A DNA stretch of 64,000 nt, from NCBI RefSeq assembly GCF_004803795.1, contig NZ_CP012543.1, forward strand, positions 1,550,001 to 1,614,000, read 5' to 3'. Below, piece by piece: positions 18,626 to 27,582 of the stretch; position 1 is the first letter of the stretch; every line of letters starts with the position of its first letter. The translations under genes and the position numbers were made by a program. The notes beneath the pieces are model-generated. The model did not search any database and was not told where the DNA came from. It saw nothing but the letters and a program-made list of their open reading frames with translations. The stretch comes from Campylobacter rectus. GTDB taxonomy: Bacteria; Campylobacterota; Campylobacteria; Campylobacterales; Campylobacteraceae.

Positions 18626-19108
18626 ATGAAAAAAATTCTATTGCTAATTGCCGCGGTTTTTGCTTTGGGCGGCGATTTTGAGGATGGACAAGCCGCCTAC
18701 GATAGATCGGATTTCGTCGTAGCTCGCGAGAAATTTGCGGCCGCCTGCGATGCAAACAACGGCCTAGCCTGCGCAAAACTGGGCGCGCTTTATCAGCTGG
18801 GCAAGGACATTGTGCCGGACGGTAAAAAAGCGCTTGAGCTATACGAAAAAGGCTGCGAGCTAGATGCAAAAGAAGCCTGCTCGGGTGCCGGCGGCATATA
18901 CATGGCGACCGACAAAGAGAAGGCGCACGCGCTGCTAAATAAAGGCTGCGAGCTTGGCGACGGCTTTTCCTGTGCTACGGCGGGATCGTATCTGCTGGAG
19001 AAGAAAAAATTTAAAGAAGCGTATGCGCTTTTTGAAAAAGCATGCAAGATAGGCGACGAGCTCGGATGCCAATTTGCAAGCGATCTAAAAAGATCGAATA
19101 AGCTTTAG
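18626..19108 (+). CDS. Secreted Sel1-like repeat protein
   Basis: 160 residues with a short signal peptide (KKILLLIAAVFALGG) and about four ~36-residue Sel1-like repeats, each with paired cysteines (ACDANNGLACAKLGALYQLG, GCELDAKEACSGAGGIYM, GCELGDGFSCATAGSYLL, ACKIGDELGCQFAS). Cys-x7-Cys per repeat matches the Helicobacter Hcp family of cysteine-rich Sel1 proteins, secreted and disulfide-bonded. Its own ribosome site (AAGGGAGATA) precedes the ATG and a terminator follows, so it is monocistronic. Function in Campylobacter is unknown. Confidence 0.8.
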   Translation: MKKILLLIAAVFALGGDFEDGQAAYDRSDFVVAREKFAAACDANNGLACAKLGALYQLGKDIVPDGKKALELYEKGCELDAKEACSGAGGIYMATDKEKAHALLNKGCELGDGFSCATAGSYLLEKKKFKEAYALFEKACKIGDELGCQFASDLKRSNKL

Positions 19109-19120
19109 AATTTCTTTCGC

Positions 19121-19157
19121 GGGTTAAATTTAGCGGTTAAATTTAACCCCGATTTTT
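19121..19157 (+). terminator. Rho-independent terminator of the Sel1 gene
   Basis: GGGTTAAATT (19121-19130) pairs with AATTTAACCC (19140-19149) around a 9-nt loop, then a six-T run (19152-19157). Confidence 0.75.
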
Positions 19158-19159
19158 TA

Positions 19160-19910
19160 CGAACCGCTACGGCTTTTAAAGATTTAAACAAATTTAAACT
19201 ATCAAAAATTCTATCAGATAAAATAATAAATTTCAAAACTTTCAGCCGATAAAAACGCGCCTGCGATTATCGTTACGAGGATTGAGAGATTACTTTAGGC
19301 GCCTTAATAATAGCGCCTATAAACCGCAAATAGCAAAGGCTAAATTTAGCATCCAAAAAAGGAGTAAAAATAAAGCCTAAATCTCATCTAGCCGGCTATA
19401 AAATCTCAAATTTTAGCGCATTTAAAAACGCGAGGCAGGCAAGCTAGTCCGTAAAAAACCGGCTTTGAGGATTTGACTTTTTGCCAAAAGTCTTTTTTGC
19501 AAAAACGTCAAAAACGACAAAAAACCACCGAAAACGGGACTTAAGGATTATCAGGAAAACTAAAATTTAATTTTCCCGACGCCGCAAAGACATATAACGC
19601 TAAAATCGATATATAAAAACAAATTTTTGAGCCGACTCATACGTTCGTTTGGAAAAATTTGAGTAAAAATCATAGTCGCAGTAAGCGCGTAAAATACCCA
19701 TAGAACGCATAAAAAGCAAAAAGCTCGTAATATAAAAAACGATGCGATTAAAGTCTAAAGCGTTAAATTTGACGCTAATGACGCCAAATTTAACCAAAAC
19801 CGAAACCAGCAAAACGCTGCGCTAAATTTATATGCAAAGCCCTCGGAAGCGCCTATGTTTTGAAGCGAATTTTTACAAAACGCAGCGCAAATCAAAAACG
19901 CATAAATTTA
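19160..19910. other. Gene-free stretch
   Basis: About 750 bp between the Sel1 gene and the end of the TRAP permease gene. It holds AAATTT-rich low-complexity DNA and a short hairpin (TAGGCGC at 19296-19302 with GCGCCTA at 19313-19319). No gene recognised; the 70-codon minus-strand frame 19600-19812 has no support. Confidence 0.45.
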
Positions 19911-19914
19911 GCGT

Positions 19915-22002
19915 CTACGCTAGCTTTTGGGTCTTATTTTGCACCCAACCAAACGCAAATATCGCCGCATAAAGCCCAACGCCAAATACGTAAGAGACGT
20001 ATTCGTTCGCGATAAAAGGGATATATTTGGCGCAGATATTGGGCACCAAAGTTAGCGGCACCACGCACAAAAGTAAAGCTCGCTCGAGCGGATTTATGCG
20101 TTTAACAAAATAGCCCTGAAGCGCCGAAGAAAAGGCAAACATACCCACTAGCGCCGTACCGAAAATGAGCGCTATCTCGAGCGGACTCGTGATCCACACG
20201 ATACCCTTGGGGTCGCTCGGATTTGCCTGATCTACGCTTTGTACTAAAAGCAGCTTGTTGTTAAACACGAACGAAAACGGCAAGATCGTCGTGCGCAGGT
20301 CATAAAAAAAGCCTTGCACGCCCACGATTACGGGATTTGCTTTGGCTATACCCGCCGCCGCATACGCCGCGATGCCGACAGGAGGCGTGTCATCGGCCAG
20401 GATACCGAAGTAAAAGACAAAAAGATGCACCGCGATAGCGGGAATGAGAAAGCCGTTTTTGTGCGCCAAAAACAAAATCACAGGCGCAACCAGCGAGCTA
20501 ACGACGATGTAGTTTGCCGTCGTGGGCAAGCCCATACCTAGTATCAGCGACATTATCGCCGTGAGAAAGAGGATGAGCACGATGTTGTTGCCGGCTAAAT
20601 TTTCCACGACTTCAGACAGCACTTGACCGACGCCCGTTAGCGAGATCGAGCCCACGATGATACCGGCTAAACCCGTAGCTATCGCGATCGTGGTCATACT
20701 TTTTGCCGCCGTTACCATCGCCCAAAATATATCCGCAAAGCCTACCAAAACATCCTCTTTGCCGATGTCTTCGCCGTGAGCTATCTTTCTAACCGGCTCT
20801 TGAAAAAGGATGATCAAAAATAACGCGCAAATGGCGTTAAAAGCCGCGGAAATCGCAGACTCCTTAGCGATTAGCAAAGTATAAAGCAATATAAAAATCG
20901 GGATAAGATAGTGCAGACCGCTCGCGAAAATCTTAAATTTAGATACGCCCGGGCTTTGCTCCATACCTTTTAACCCGAGCTTACAGCTCTCAAGGTGCAC
21001 GATGAAAAACAGCGACAAATAGCACACGAATGCGGGAATCACGGCCGCGATCATAACGTTTGTGTAGCTAAGCCCCAAAAACTCGGCGATGATAAAGGCC
21101 GCCGCGCCCATAATAGGCGGCATCAGCTGACCGTTTACGCCCGCGGCCACCTCGATCGCGCCGGCTTTGGTGCCGGTTAGGCCGGCCTTTTTCATCAGCG
21201 GGATAGTAAAGGTGCCCACCGTTACGACGTTTGCCGTGGAGCTACCGCTCACCATACCCGTAAGTCCGCTGGCGATAACGGAGGCCTTCGCCGGTCCGCC
21301 GCGAAATTTACCGAGCAAAGCAAAGGCTAAATTTATAAAATACTGCCCCGCTCCCGCGCGCTCCAAAAGCGAACCGAACAAGACGAAAAGATAGATAAAA
21401 CTCACGCTAACGCCCAGCGGCACGCCAAAAACGCCCTCGGTCGTAAGATACATGTGGCCTGCGAGCTTGTTTAGGCTAGCGCCCTGGTGCGCGATGATAT
21501 CGGGCATGTATTGACCGAAATAATCATACGCCAAAAATATAGCTGCGATGATAGGAAGTGCCGGACCGATGATCCTGCGACCAGCCTCAAACAGCACGAC
21601 CACGGCGACGCAGGCTACGGCTATATCAAAGCTCGTGTAGTCTCCGGGACGCTGCGCTAGAGCGTAAAACTCTATGAGCGGGTAGAGTGCGGCTAGCGTA
21701 CCCAAAACGCAAAGCGCGATGTCGTAAAACGGCAGGCTGGAGTGGGCTTTTTTGTGAATTTTAAGCGGATAGAGCAAAAATAGCAAACAGATAGCAAAAG
21801 CAAGGTGCGCCGAGCGCGACATCGTCGTGTTCATCGGAAAATACGCGATATAAAGCTGAAAAACCGACCAAGAAAAGCAGATGATGCTCGTGAGATAAAG
21901 GTAAAAGCTCGAGTTTATCTCGCGCGTCTTTACCTCGACGAACTCCTCCTTTTCCTGCGGCAGTTCGGTATTTATTTGCGTATCGTTTAAATTTTTATCC
22001 AT
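19915..22002 (-). CDS. TRAP transporter, fused DctQ-DctM permease (TAXI type)
   Basis: 695 residues with sixteen or more hydrophobic segments: an N-terminal four-helix DctQ-like part (to ~residue 150) fused to a DctM-like part, which shows GLTGMVSGSSTANVVTVGTFTIPLMKKAG and GVNGQLMPPIMGAAAFIIAE, the conserved ion/substrate-site loops of the family. Such fused permeases pair with TAXI-type binding proteins, and a TAXI gene lies upstream on the same strand 572 bp away. Na+-driven uptake of organic acids is the known role; the substrate is not readable. The start has a hydrophilic N-terminus (MDKNLNDTQINTELPQEKEE). Confidence 0.88.
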   Translation of the reverse strand: MDKNLNDTQINTELPQEKEEFVEVKTREINSSFYLYLTSIICFSWSVFQLYIAYFPMNTTMSRSAHLAFAICLLFLLYPLKIHKKAHSSLPFYDIALCVLGTLAALYPLIEFYALAQRPGDYTSFDIAVACVAVVVLFEAGRRIIGPALPIIAAIFLAYDYFGQYMPDIIAHQGASLNKLAGHMYLTTEGVFGVPLGVSVSFIYLFVLFGSLLERAGAGQYFINLAFALLGKFRGGPAKASVIASGLTGMVSGSSTANVVTVGTFTIPLMKKAGLTGTKAGAIEVAAGVNGQLMPPIMGAAAFIIAEFLGLSYTNVMIAAVIPAFVCYLSLFFIVHLESCKLGLKGMEQSPGVSKFKIFASGLHYLIPIFILLYTLLIAKESAISAAFNAICALFLIILFQEPVRKIAHGEDIGKEDVLVGFADIFWAMVTAAKSMTTIAIATGLAGIIVGSISLTGVGQVLSEVVENLAGNNIVLILFLTAIMSLILGMGLPTTANYIVVSSLVAPVILFLAHKNGFLIPAIAVHLFVFYFGILADDTPPVGIAAYAAAGIAKANPVIVGVQGFFYDLRTTILPFSFVFNNKLLLVQSVDQANPSDPKGIVWITSPLEIALIFGTALVGMFAFSSALQGYFVKRINPLERALLLCVVPLTLVPNICAKYIPFIANEYVSYVFGVGLYAAIFAFGWVQNKTQKLA

Positions 22003-22009
22003 ATTTGCT

Positions 22010-22570
22010 CTTTTCTTGACCTCTTAAATTTTTCTTTCTACAATTTTTGCGATTTCGATTATATAAATTCGGCTTAAATTTTTACCTTTTTGCGTCAAAT
22101 TCGCCTTGCTTTTTAGATCAAATTTGAAGCTAAATTTTAAGCTAGCGGCGACGCAAATTTGCAAGCTAAATTTATAAATTTTAGCCCGTTTTGATTATGT
22201 CGTAATTTTATCGGCGACGGTATTTTGCCTGATTTTGATTCCGTCCGAAACGACTGCAAATTTAACTTAGCGCCGTAAAGATGCGGGTTTTGCAAACGGC
22301 AAGCAAAATCGCTTCGATTTTACTCGCACGAATGCAAACAAAATAAACCGCAAACGCGCGCATGAGCCAAATCTAAAATTTGACGTTTGATGCGGCTAAA
22401 GCAAACTCGTAGCCCGAAAACAAGCCAACAAAGCGTCAAATTTTAAATGCTTAAAACAAAACGCCATTAAATTTACCGCATCAAATTTAAACGTCCGAAA
22501 CCAAAATTTGACGCGCAAATTTAACCGAAAAACAAGCCGCGCAGGTCAAATTTAACCCGCATGGCTTAGC
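22010..22570. other. Large gap inside the TRAP locus
   Basis: 560 bp between the TAXI gene and the permease gene, unusually long for this pair. It is dense in AAATTT/TCAAATTT words with no gene, promoter or clear hairpin seen. Confidence 0.45.
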
Positions 22571-22574
22571 TAGC

Positions 22575-23513
22575 TTATTTTATTATGCCGGCTTTTTTAA
22601 ACTCAGCCTCGGCAGCAGGGTGCAAAGGCGCGGAAAGCCCCTCTATCAGGCTCTCTTTGGTGACCGCTGCGAGTGCGGGATGCAGGCTCTTATACTCGTC
22701 GAAGTTATCCAAAATGGCCTTTACGACCGCAGCCACCGCAGTGTCGCTCATACTCTTATCGGTGACCAGGACGGCTTTCACGCCGATGCTGTTTACGTCG
22801 TGATCGACGCCCTCATAGGTGCCTTTTGGTATCGTGCCTTTGGCAAAATACGGCATCGCGGCCAGCATCTTATCCACCTGCTCGCCCTCGATATTTACGA
22901 TGTCGATAGGTAGCGAGTTTGCCGCGTCGGTGATGTTAGCCGTCGGGTGGCCGACCATATAGAAGTAGCCGTCGATTTTCTTATCTTTTAGCGCGTGCGG
23001 GCATTCGCCGGCAGTGAGCACGCCGTGATGTTTTAGCTTTTTCTCGTCAAAACCGTAAGCTTTAAACACGTTAAGCGCGGTCATTTCGTTGCCGCTGCCC
23101 GGGTTGCCGACGTTGATCGCTTTGCCCTCGAGACCGTTTATCGAGCCGATGCCGCTTGATTTTGAGACGACAAAAGCGAGAAGCTCAGGGTAGATCGAGA
23201 CGACGGCGCGTAGGTTTTGATCGCCGTTGCCTTCAAATTTGCCCACGCCGTTAAATTTATCATAAACCACGTCGCTTTGGACGAAACCGAAATTTAGCTC
23301 TTTTTTTAGCACATTATTTACGTTATAGACCGAGCCGCCGGTTGATTGCACCGAGCATTTCATCTGCGGGTCTTTATTTACGAGGCGACATATCGCCCCG
23401 CCGACCGGATAATACGTGCCCGTCATCGCTCCCGTACCGATAGAGACGAACTCCTTTGCGCCCAGCGCAGACGCGAAAAGCAAGCCGGCTAATGCCAAAG
23501 ATGTAGTTTTCAT
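22575..23513 (-). CDS. TAXI-family TRAP transporter solute-binding protein
   Basis: 312 residues with a signal peptide ending near residue 19 (ASALGAKEF). The start of the mature chain, FVSIGTGAMTGTYYPVGGAICRLVN, is the TAXI signature, followed by STGGSVYNVNNVLKKELNFGFVQSD, GNPGSGNEMTALNVF and YFYMVGHPT, all family blocks. It is periplasmic and delivers an unknown substrate to the fused permease downstream on the same strand. ATG is preceded by AAAGGA. Confidence 0.88.
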   Translation of the reverse strand: MKTTSLALAGLLFASALGAKEFVSIGTGAMTGTYYPVGGAICRLVNKDPQMKCSVQSTGGSVYNVNNVLKKELNFGFVQSDVVYDKFNGVGKFEGNGDQNLRAVVSIYPELLAFVVSKSSGIGSINGLEGKAINVGNPGSGNEMTALNVFKAYGFDEKKLKHHGVLTAGECPHALKDKKIDGYFYMVGHPTANITDAANSLPIDIVNIEGEQVDKMLAAMPYFAKGTIPKGTYEGVDHDVNSIGVKAVLVTDKSMSDTAVAAVVKAILDNFDEYKSLHPALAAVTKESLIEGLSAPLHPAAEAEFKKAGIIK

Positions 23514-23629
23514 TTATTTTCCTTTCAAAGAATTTTTCTGATTTTACCCTCAAAATCCGCATTTTGCGTATAAATTTCACTCTTTTTGCGAGCTTTTTCA
23601 AAATTTGCGACTATTTTACACACTTTAGC

Positions 23630-23799
23630 CTTAGAAAAATATTTCTTAAGGTAAAATTTATATATTTTTTATAAGCGAAGCGAAAATTATATTTTTTATG
23701 CGGCTCGATTTTTAAATTTTACCCACCGAGACCCGCATCTTTACGGCGCTAAATTTTGATTTGGTTAAATTTGGTGTTGCAAGCTAAGTTTCTTTGCGT
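23630..23799. other. AT-rich stretch upstream of the TAXI gene
   Basis: Very AT-rich DNA expected to hold the TAXI promoter; no individual element is convincing. Confidence 0.35.
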
Positions 23800-23827
23800 A
23801 AAAAACAACCGTTTGAGGTTGTTTTTT
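23800..23827. terminator. Orphan bidirectional terminator hairpin
   Basis: AAAAAACAACC (23800-23810), 6-nt loop, exact complement with a six-T end (23817-23827). It fits a terminator in both directions, yet no gene ends near it. It marks the left border of the repeat mosaic. Confidence 0.6.
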
Positions 23828-23903
23828 ACTTTGTTGTAAAGGGGGTGGGGGCTTAAATTGCGCTCTGCTAGCAGTTGCGAGGCAAAGCCGAAGCAAAAGA
23901 GCT

Positions 23904-23923
23904 CCCCCCCCCCTTTTTTTTTT
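23904..23923. repeat. C10-T10 homopolymer tract
   Basis: Ten C (23904-23913) run directly into ten T (23914-23923). A G8 tract (24816-24823) lies in the same mosaic. They are outside any credible gene, so phase variation is not supported, but copy number is likely unstable. Confidence 0.7.
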
Positions 23924-23980
23924 AATCCCCTCCCCTTACGACGCTTTTCTTCGTAGGGGCAACTTGTTGCCGTCTCGTAA

Positions 23981-24452
23981 CGAGCAAAGCGGTCTCAAGC
24001 GAAGCGACGGTAGCGAACGTAGTGAAGCTAAAGTAGAGCGCCCTTTTCCTTTGCATCGTGCTATGCACTCGCCTTGTGCTTAGCTGCACTTCGTTTGCTA
24101 CTATTAAAACGCACTCTCTTTGAGAGCTGCTAAAGGCAGACCCTCTCCCGTCTGCTTGCAGCTCTGCTAGCGCAACAGCGACACAGAAGCCCTCTCCAAC
24201 CCCACTGCACGTTAGAGGTTGCTGCACTACGCGCAGGTTAAATTTAGCGCTGTCGCGCCACAAATTTTAAATTTACGTTTTCAGGGTGCGGGTCTCGGCG
24301 AGTAAAATTTGTAAATTTGACTTCAAATTTGAGTACAAAAAGTCAAGGCAAAGTATCGTGAGATGATTTTTTGGGGTTGTGCAGATAAAATTTAGCGTAG
24401 GCTAGACCTCTGCTTGCAGTTGCGAGCAAAGCGAAGCAAAGATAGTCTGCCG
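23981..24452. repeat. Dispersed repeat, unit 1
   Basis: Long unit whose right part (24250-24452, 203 bp) is matched at 25294-25495 with one substitution and one 1-bp indel by eye. The left part (23981-24075, containing TAGCGAACGTAGTGAAGC at 24011-24028) is matched with more divergence at 25152-25250. It carries no gene; the ORFs it holds are translated repeat. Confidence 0.85.
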
Positions 24453-24469
24453 CAGGGCGAAAATTTAAA

Positions 24470-24860
24470 ACTCATTCAAAACCAGCGTAGCGACGCCGCA
24501 GGCGAGGTTTCTATAAAAACGCTCGCGAGACGAGCCGCCAAGATAAAATAAAGGCGAAGTATTTTTGTTTTTGCTTCGCGCTTTGCGCTCGCAACGCTCT
24601 GCTTGCAGTAGCGAACGCAGTGAAGCTAAAGTTAAGGGTGGCGACATAGCTTTGCTGACGCAAAGCGTCGCAGGTTTTTAGTTAAATTTGAGTGTAACGA
24701 ATTTACATTTTCAAGGTGCGGGTCTTGACGACTCAAATTTGCAAATTTAGCCAAATTTGACTTTAAATTTGAGCGTAAAACGATAAGGCGAAGTATCGCG
24801 AGATGATTTTTTTGAGGGGGGGGCGGTAAAATTTCGGCAAAGACAGAGCACATAGTCATC
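24470..24860. repeat. Dispersed repeat, diverged copies
   Basis: Fragments of the same repeat family: a 48-bp piece (about 24514-24561) matching 25557-25608, the core TAGCGAACGCAGTGAAGC (24609-24626), and a diverged copy (about 24700-24810) of the central segment of unit 1, including the reading GTATCGCGAGATGATTTTTT. No gene. Confidence 0.65.
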
Positions 24861-24919
24861 GAATCAAAATTTTACTTCCGCTTTACCTCGCGCAATACGC
24901 GTTCGTATCTTTTTAGGAA

Positions 24920-25150
24920 GCGGTTGCGAGCAAAGCCGGTCTCTTTTTGCCTGCAAGCTGCTTTGGCAGAGCGAAGCGACGATAGCCAACGCGGCGAAGC
25001 TAAGCAAAGGAGAGCTCCCTTCTGTGTCCGCTTTTCTCTTTTCTTTGGGAGAGGAAGGGCTTTACTTCGCCTGCGGCTCGTAACTGCTTCCCTAAAAGCT
25101 GCGAGTAGAATGCGAAGCAGAGCAGAACTACTTACGCTCTGTTTACAGCT
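24920..25150. repeat. Dispersed repeat, most diverged segment
   Basis: Contains the core variant TAGCCAACGCGGCGAAGC (24983-25000) and several GAGCGAAGCG-type words. No gene recognised; the 95-codon plus-strand frame 24924-25211 is translated repeat. Confidence 0.5.
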
Positions 25151-25151
25151 A

Positions 25152-25495
25152 CGAGCGAAGCGGTCTCAAACCCGTAGGGCGATGGTAGCGAACGTAGTGA
25201 AGCTAAAGTAGAGCGTCCTTTTCCTTTGCGTCGTGCTATGCACTCGCGACTGCAAAGCAGACCCTCTCCAACCCCACTGCACGTGAGCGGTTGCTGTCGC
25301 GCCGCAAATTTTAAATTTACGTTTTCAGGGTGCGGGTCTCGGCGAGTAAAATTTGTAAATTTGACTTCAAATTTGAGTACAAAAAGTCAAGGCAAAGTAT
25401 CGTGAGATGATTTTTGGGGTTGTGCAGATAAAATTTAGCGTAGGCTAGACCTCTGCTTGCAGTTGCGAGCAAAGCGAAGCAAAGATAGTCTGCCG
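25152..25495. repeat. Dispersed repeat, unit 2
   Basis: Second copy of unit 1, nearly identical over 25294-25495. It lacks 28 bp that unit 1 has just left of that segment (around 24222-24249). Confidence 0.85.
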
Positions 25496-25636
25496 AGCTA
25501 AATTTTATCAAACTCCGCTTCTTGCAAAGCAGTGAGCGAAGCACAACTGAAAAAGCACTCGCGAGACGAGCCGCCAAGATAAAATAAAGGCGAAGTATTT
25601 TTGCGGTTTTAGACGAGGCGGATCTAAATTTTACTT
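25493..25636. repeat. Second repeat type, copy 1
   Basis: About 140 bp from GAGCTAAATTTTATCAAACT to the GGCGGATCTAAATTT end, repeated at 25719-25856. The two copies alternate with pieces of the first repeat type. Confidence 0.75.
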
Positions 25637-25706
25637 CAAATTTGAACGTAAAAAGTCAAGGCAAAGTATCGTGAGATGATTTTTGGGGTTGTGCAGATAA
25701 AATAGA
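25634..25706. repeat. Partial third copy of the first repeat type
   Basis: 73 bp matching the central segment of units 1 and 2 (AGTCAAGGCAAAGTATCGTG and onward), then broken off before the copy of the second repeat type. Confidence 0.75.
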
Positions 25707-25718
25707 CATGTAGTCTGT

Positions 25719-25856
25719 CGAGCTGAATTTTATCAAACTCCGCTTCTTGCAAAGCAGTGAGCGAAGCGCAACTGAAAAAGCGCTCTCGAGACGAGCCGTA
25801 AAAAATAAGGCGAAGTATTTTTGCGTTTTTAGACGAGGCGGATCTAAAATTTACGA
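25719..25856. repeat. Second repeat type, copy 2
   Basis: Matches 25493-25636 with scattered substitutions and a short deletion near the AAGATAAAATAAAGG segment. Confidence 0.75.
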
Positions 25857-25927
25857 CGGGAGCTACCTAGTCGGTAGTAACCGAGTAAAATTTAGATCCA
25901 ACGAAGTATAAACCAAAAAGACAAGCC

Positions 25928-26800
25928 TTAATCAATAAATCTTTTTGTTAAATTTGCATACGCATCTATCCTTCGGTCTCTCAAAAACGGCCAAATCCTG
26001 CGTACTTCCTCGCTCCTGGTCATATCGATCTCGACGATGCGGCACAGCTCGCTCTGGCTATCGGCGCGGAAAAGCTCCTCGCCCTGCGCGCCGAAAACAA
26101 AGCTGTTGCCCCAAAATTTGATCCCGTCCATCACGCCGCTCTCGTCCTTTTCAAAGCCCACGCGATTTACGGCGATCACGGGCAGGCCGTTTGCGACCGC
26201 ATGCCCGCGCTGCACGGCGACCCAGGCTTCTAGCTGACGCGATTTTTCCTCCTCCTCGTCGCTCTCGAACCAGCCGATCGCGGTCGGATAGATGAGTAGC
26301 TTCGCGCCGCGCAGAGCCATGAGGCGCGCAGCCTCGGGATACCACTGATCCCAGCACACCAAAAGTCCGAGCCTGCCTACGCTCGTATCTATGGGCTCAA
26401 AGCCGATGTCGCCGGGAGTGAAGTAAAATTTCTCGTAAAAGCCCGGGTCGTCGGGGATGTGCATTTTGCGGTATTTGCCCGCGACGCTGCCGTCTTTTTC
26501 GAAGACGAACGCGGTGTTGTGATACAGCCCGTCCGCGCGCTTTTCAAAGAGCGAAGCGACTAGCACGACGCCGTTTTGCCGCGCTACCTCGCCCCAAAAT
26601 TTGACGTCGTTTTCCCAGCCCTCGGCAAGATCAAAAAACCTCGTCTCCTCGCTCTGGCAAAAATACTGCGTCTGGTGCAGCTCCTGAAGCACCACGAGCT
26701 CGGCTCCACCGCCGCTAGCTTCGCGCACAAGCTCGAGCGTCCTTTGCACGGTCGCGTCTTTGGTGCCGTGAAATTTTTGTTGGATTAGCGCTACTTTCAT
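25928..26800 (-). CDS. aguB: N-carbamoylputrescine amidase
   Basis: 290 residues, the usual length. Nitrilase/CN-hydrolase fold with catalytic triad Glu40 (VVLQELHQTQYF), Lys112 (KYRKMHIPDD) and Cys149 (GLLVCWDQWYPEAAR). FYEKFYFTPGD and the C-terminal FLRDRRIDAY are typical of the AguB subgroup. It hydrolyses N-carbamoylputrescine to putrescine, CO2 and ammonia, the last step from agmatine; aguA lies 1.7 kb away on the same strand. ATG is preceded by AAGGA. Beta-alanine synthase-like amidases are the alternative, but the aguA neighbourhood favours AguB. Confidence 0.9.
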   Translation of the reverse strand: MKVALIQQKFHGTKDATVQRTLELVREASGGGAELVVLQELHQTQYFCQSEETRFFDLAEGWENDVKFWGEVARQNGVVLVASLFEKRADGLYHNTAFVFEKDGSVAGKYRKMHIPDDPGFYEKFYFTPGDIGFEPIDTSVGRLGLLVCWDQWYPEAARLMALRGAKLLIYPTAIGWFESDEEEEKSRQLEAWVAVQRGHAVANGLPVIAVNRVGFEKDESGVMDGIKFWGNSFVFGAQGEELFRADSQSELCRIVEIDMTRSEEVRRIWPFLRDRRIDAYANLTKRFID

Positions 26801-26901
26801 ATTTTTCCTTATGATTTAAAATTTCAAAATTATATCAAAGCGGGGATAAATTAGGGCTTGAACGGCCGGCCGGCAAGCTAAATTTTGCCGCTCCAGCCGG
26901 C

Positions 26902-27369
26902 TCATAAAATTTGCTTCAGCCTTTCAAGCAACCCCGCGCAAGAGCTAGAAACATCTTCGTAGCACCGCTCAAAATCGCGGGTGTAGTATGGATCGGCGAT
27001 TATCTTGCCTCTTGGCGAGTCGCTAAATTCGAGCAGGAATTTTACTTTTTCGTCAAATTTAGCCTCAGCGCCGAATTTACGCTTTAGAGTCCTTAAATTT
27101 TCATCGTCCATTATCAAGATAAGGTCGCTGTTATCAAAATCTTTTTGCGTTATCAAGGTCGCTTTATGAGGCGTCACAGGCACGCCGTTTTGCTTCAAAA
27201 CCCGCACCGTTTCGTAATACGGCGGCTCGCCTATCTCGTCCTCGTGCGTGGCGCGTGAATCGATGCTAAGGCGCCCGGCCAGACCTGCCTTTTCGCTCAA
27301 ATTTTGCATAACCGACTGCGCCATAGTCGAGCGGCAGATATTTCCGTGGCAAACGAATAAAATTTTCAT
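26902..27369 (-). CDS. Low-molecular-weight protein tyrosine phosphatase
   Basis: 155 residues, the normal size. The phosphate loop C-x5-R is at the N-terminus (Cys7 to Arg13, VCHGNICRST) and the general acid Asp126 is in DPYYTRDF near the C-terminus. These enzymes dephosphorylate tyrosine on proteins; bacterial members often work with polysaccharide-export kinases, but none is near. The phosphatase activity is well supported; its target is unknown. It sits alone between aguB and the cation-efflux gene on the same strand, about 100 bp from aguB. Confidence 0.9.
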   Translation of the reverse strand: MKILFVCHGNICRSTMAQSVMQNLSEKAGLAGRLSIDSRATHEDEIGEPPYYETVRVLKQNGVPVTPHKATLITQKDFDNSDLILIMDDENLRTLKRKFGAEAKFDEKVKFLLEFSDSPRGKIIADPYYTRDFERCYEDVSSSCAGLLERLKQIL

Positions 27370-27582
27370 ATTTTTCCTTCAAATTTTAGTTAAAACAAGG
27401 TTTATGCTAGGCGTTTGGGCTGGCAAATTTAGCGCGCATTTGCGGGCAAAATAGCGTAAATTTAGATTTAGCTTTCACGCGCCATTCTCCGCTCTCGCAC
27501 CGCGCCTATCCAAATTTACCAGCTTTAGCGCACGGATTTGCGCGTCCTTTGCGGCTTAAATTTTAGATTGATGAATTTAGCC

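Noticed and set aside
23904-23923. C10-T10 tract as a phase-variable switch
   Set aside because: It is not in or just upstream of a credible gene, so no ON/OFF effect can be argued.
23922-25577. Six open frames in the repeat mosaic (for example 24632-24859 and 25317-25577 on the minus strand)
   Set aside because: They share translated repeat segments (NLKSNL, KNHLTIL) and follow the copies of the non-coding repeat, not codon use. They are likely over-annotated in genomes of this group.
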